Source of the DNA: Archegozetes longisetosus
Taxonomy: Eukaryota; Arthropoda; Arachnida; Sarcoptiformes; Trhypochthoniidae
Assembly: GCA_018873245.2 (NCBI GenBank)
Contig: JAEMBT020000008.1
Location: 12,071,172 to 12,135,171 of the forward strand
DNA length: 64,000 nt
Direction of reading: 5' to 3'
In this document: piece after piece, positions 60,934-64,000 of the stretch
How positions within the stretch are numbered: the first letter of the stretch is position 1
How the letters are laid out: each line of letters starts with the position of its first letter
Notes under the pieces: generated by a model
Databases searched by the model: none
Seen by the model: only the letters and a program-made list of their open reading frames with translations
What the model was told of the DNA's origin: nothing
Program-made: the position numbers and the translations under genes

Positions 60934-61955
60934 CTATTGATTAATTTGAGAAGTAAATCTTTGAAATTAATTGATAACATAATTCAATAAAAGTTAAGCT
61001 TTTAATTCTATAATCTTTGAAAACTATATGTCGATGAAAATAAAGCTACTGTACAAAAGATTTTGCTTAATTGTACCACTATACCAGATAAACTATGATA
61101 AGCAATTTTATGAAAATTTTCAAATAACTCTATAAATATATGTATATATAGAGTTATATATATATATATATTTAAGTTGATGGTACTTGATTTTCAAATA
61201 TCGATTAAAAATATTGATTTAATTGATATTTTTTAGAATTATTATTGAGCAAATAGATTAATTAGTAGATAAATCAAATTACTATTTTCAATGAAATAAC
61301 CTATGCTTTAATTTCGATTCAAATTAAAGCAGAATTCAACTCAATTAAATTTTAACATTATTAATTTTAATGTGATAAACACAAGGGATCAAAAGGCGTC
61401 TATGATAACAACAAATAAGGTTGGTATGAGATACTTTCGTTCCTCTTGTTGATTAATAAGTTCTGTCGATCTCTTAAGCGATGTTCTAATAGTTTACTTA
61501 AACGAATTCAGGCTTTAATGAATGATATAGACAGCTTTCAGTGATGATCTACTTAAGCATTTTTATTAAAATGATAAAGGTGCCGGACCTCCTTAAATCA
61601 ATTTACTTTGAAAGGTCATTACGAACGCATGTACATTTCATTGCTTATCAAGTCGTATTGAATTCGTTATCTATACTAATTTTTAGATTTTAAATTGATC
61701 CAAGTTTAAAGGATGTTATTCAATAAATGAAGATATTTCAGAAAGGCTTTTTATTGTCTTAGTAGGTTTCTTTGTGGATATGTGTAGTTGTTGACACTTT
61801 ATTTTAATATGATATATCTCGTGACTGAATGAAGGCGAAAAATTGAGTCACTTTTAAAGAGTTTAGTCGAAATAAATGAGAATTAGACACGAAACAAGAA
61901 TTATGTAAATTACTGAAAATGAAAAGATAGTAATGAATTACGTCCTTGTACAAAT
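60934..61955. repeat. Duplicated spacer after gene 3
   Basis: Counterpart of 58482-59480, ending just where the promoter of a fourth gene should follow. A (TA)n run lies at about 61150-61163. The expected upstream motif is missing because a deletion joins this spacer to late coding sequence at about 61955. Confidence 0.7.
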
Positions 61956-62365
61956 CATTATATGATGTCTGTTCACTAAAGGCCGTGGCTTTTTGGTGGA
62001 AAACTGAGATCTATGGTTGATCTGTTGCCTGACGGGCCTAAGAAGAATGCAATCAATACTGCTATTGCTATTAAGTTAGATTATGCTTATTTGAATGAAA
62101 TGGTGCGCTCTTTGAATATCTTGAAGCGAATCCCTTATATAGATAGGGTTAATGCTAACTGTTTGATCAATCAAGTGGTTGCTCTCAGAGGTCGAGTTAT
62201 AATATCACATGATAAAGTTGCCCAATTGGGCGCTGCTATTGATGGCTTTTTAGTGCAAATAAAGATGAAACAGCTCCAAAGTCAGTCTATCAAATAGTTT
62301 ATTATTCAAAACAAAAGAAAAATGTTTGTGTAAATCCAAACACTTGCACTGGAATATTTAATAGC
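61956..62365 (+). pseudogene. MACPF gene 4, truncated pseudogene
   Basis: Retains only the last third of the family protein, matching gene 3 from about residue 289 onward (PWLFGG, then LLPDGPKKNAINTA). The promoter motif, signal peptide and MACPF signature are gone, consistent with one deletion from the upstream spacer into the coding region. Further lesions are an in-frame TAA at 61977-61979 and a frame change near 62250, before the cysteine-rich tail. An open stretch from 62013 to 62297 remains but has no promoter and lacks the core domain, so it is not functional as a MACPF protein. Confidence 0.85.
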
Positions 62366-63935
62366 AAACCTTTTTTTATTGGTCAGAAAATTCAATATCA
62401 AATCAAATATCAAACATTTATTTAAATTTTGGGCCACGCCTCTCAGTTTTTCTTCTAACACTCTTCACAGAGTCGCTCGTTTGCAAAAATTTTAAATATA
62501 TCTGGTTAAATAAGCTTTGAAATTAAGAAACTCAGTTTTTCATGAATTAAACTGCAATTGCTTCGTATATTTTTATTTGTATATTTGTCTTAATCAAGCT
62601 TTCTTCTACAAACTTAGTTATGATATGTTTGAGGTATATATCGTTCAAACGCTTATTTCCGTTTAATGCAAAAAATTGCTTTCTATCCAAGAATGAAGAA
62701 AATTCAAAATAATAAACATTGCCTAATTAAAACTTTATATCAGTTGAAGTCTGAACGTTCTGTGTCTCATTGTATTACTGGTGTTATAATTTAAGTTGAA
62801 GTTAAAATCGCCTCAATCTATAGGATAGAACATTGTCTCAAACTTAAATTACAATTAAATATTTCTATAAATTAACAGAAAAGTTGGGTCTTTTTGATGA
62901 GAAACGTGAAAAGCTTTGGAAACAGAATATTAAATTCATTTAAGTTAAAAAAATTTGATCAATAATAAGGAATAATATTTTTGAAGAAATTCTAAACCGA
63001 TAATCATGATGCACAGTACAATATAGGAATAAGACTTATAATTGGACCTCTGATTTGGTGCAAATTCTCTATTCTGACCTTCAAGTCGTAAATTAGTTAG
63101 ATCAGGATCAAAATATGTTTCATGGACTTAATATCTCATGAAAAACTTCGAAACTCCTGATCTCCTTAATAATTCTATTACTTGTTCAGAAAACCACTAT
63201 ACTCAAGAAATTTTAGCTAAAACTAAAATTTTTTGCATTCTTATGTTAAATTATATCAAAATTGAGGCAAATAAATATTCTCTCTTAAAGGCTTTAATTG
63301 CTTAGTGATTCATATCGTATTAATTTTTATCTTAAATGGAGCATTTACACAGAACTCAAACTTTTAAAAAATTTCATCGTCTTAAACTATGATTAAATTT
63401 ATTTTTGAGAAATCATGTGCACACTAAAGAATCGTTAAAGAAATTTTATTCATAAAAAGATATCTTACAAAAACCGCTGAGTCTTTAGTTACCAAAAAAC
63501 TCAATTTCGGTCGATAATCAGCACTCAGTCTCCTAAAATCTCCGAGTTATGACTATGTAGCAATACAGGCTGAATATCGAATCGAAGTACAGTGAAGTAC
63601 AGTCCTTAAAAGAGTGCGAACTGAAACTTATTTTTTGAGATGTTAAAAGATTATTATTTGAATACTACAACTGATAATGAAGTTGAATTGCAGCCATAGT
63701 TAATAGATTTCAATCACATATTGTTCTTATTCTCATTCCATAAGTTATCGTACTCCTTGTGACTGCACTAAACAATTGAATCATACTTTATTAGAAATCT
63801 ACTTGAATTTAGATGAAAAAATTTATTTCAGAGAGAGAAAACTAAAACTAGCTAAACTATAGATGAAGTCAATTTTCTGTCCAAAGATTATCAGTTATTG
63901 AAATAACTCTAGAATAGAAAAGGTCGAACTGTGGA
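62366..63935. other. Intergenic after the MACPF array
   Basis: No gene or clear repeat is recognised. Ends at a further copy of the MACPF upstream motif. Confidence 0.5.
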
Positions 63936-63960
63936 AAGGATGTAAACTTCAACACATGAC
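63936..63960 (+). promoter_or_regulatory. MACPF upstream motif at window edge
   Basis: AAGGATGTAAAC, TTC, AACACATG. By the spacing of genes 1-3, a MACPF start codon would lie at about 64048-64055, just beyond the window. Confidence 0.6.
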
Positions 63961-64000
63961 TTATATTGCGATCAAACAATCAGATAAGACCTCTTTTTGT

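Noticed and set aside
1-64000. CRISPR arrays, bacterial operons, rRNA or complete tRNA genes
   Set aside because: No spaced direct-repeat arrays, no rRNA cores, and the only tRNA-like sequence is the decayed SINE head. All gene structures are eukaryotic.

Overview
The window is AT-rich nuclear DNA from an animal. Genes have canonical GT..AG introns, intergenic distances are long, and small DNA transposons are abundant. The gene set is an ionotropic-receptor cluster, a TDRKH/Papi orthologue, a family-4 cytochrome P450, geranylgeranyl-diphosphate-synthase paralogues and a MACPF array. It points to an arthropod, and a chelicerate such as a mite is my guess, but the species cannot be fixed from the sequence alone.

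Layout. 1-5433: the 3' end of one ionotropic receptor (IR) gene and a second, frameshifted IR copy. 7342-28462: a tandem segmental duplication of about 13.7 kb. Each unit carries a complete six-exon, 319-residue GGPPS-like gene on the minus strand (7677-12024 and 21341-24391), and the two units differ by transposon insertions and deletions. 28463-35040: a gene desert holding a 1.2-kb palindrome with other elements nested in it. 35041-37440: an intact three-exon IR gene with a dead mariner in its first intron. 37727-38787: a hAT-like element with a palindromic mariner-type element inserted at its target-site duplication. 40012-41469 (minus): a single-exon TDRKH/Papi gene. 44383-48454: a seven-exon CYP4-like P450 with all signature motifs. 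49935-51580: lipase relics split by a Tc1 element that still has an open transposase frame and near-identical ends. 52135-62365: four MACPF-domain genes in tandem. The first has a late frameshift, the second and third are intact, and the fourth is a truncated pseudogene.

The most notable signal is a 25-bp composite upstream motif (AAGGATGTAAAC, three variable bases, then ARCACATG). It lies 88-95 bp before the start codon of each of the three MACPF genes that keep their 5' end, just upstream of a TATA box. It also occurs at 56274 without a gene and at 63936, where it predicts another family member just beyond the window. The MACPF genes therefore look like a co-regulated set of secreted proteins.

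The other genes have separate roles: chemoreception (IRs), piRNA maturation (TDRKH), isoprenoid supply (GGPPS-like pair) and oxidation of lipids or foreign compounds (CYP4). Many transposons can be bounded precisely by terminal inverted repeats (TIRs) and target-site duplications (TSDs): mariner, Tc1, hAT-like, piggyBac-like, Harbinger-like, Mutator-like foldback and a tRNA-derived SINE.
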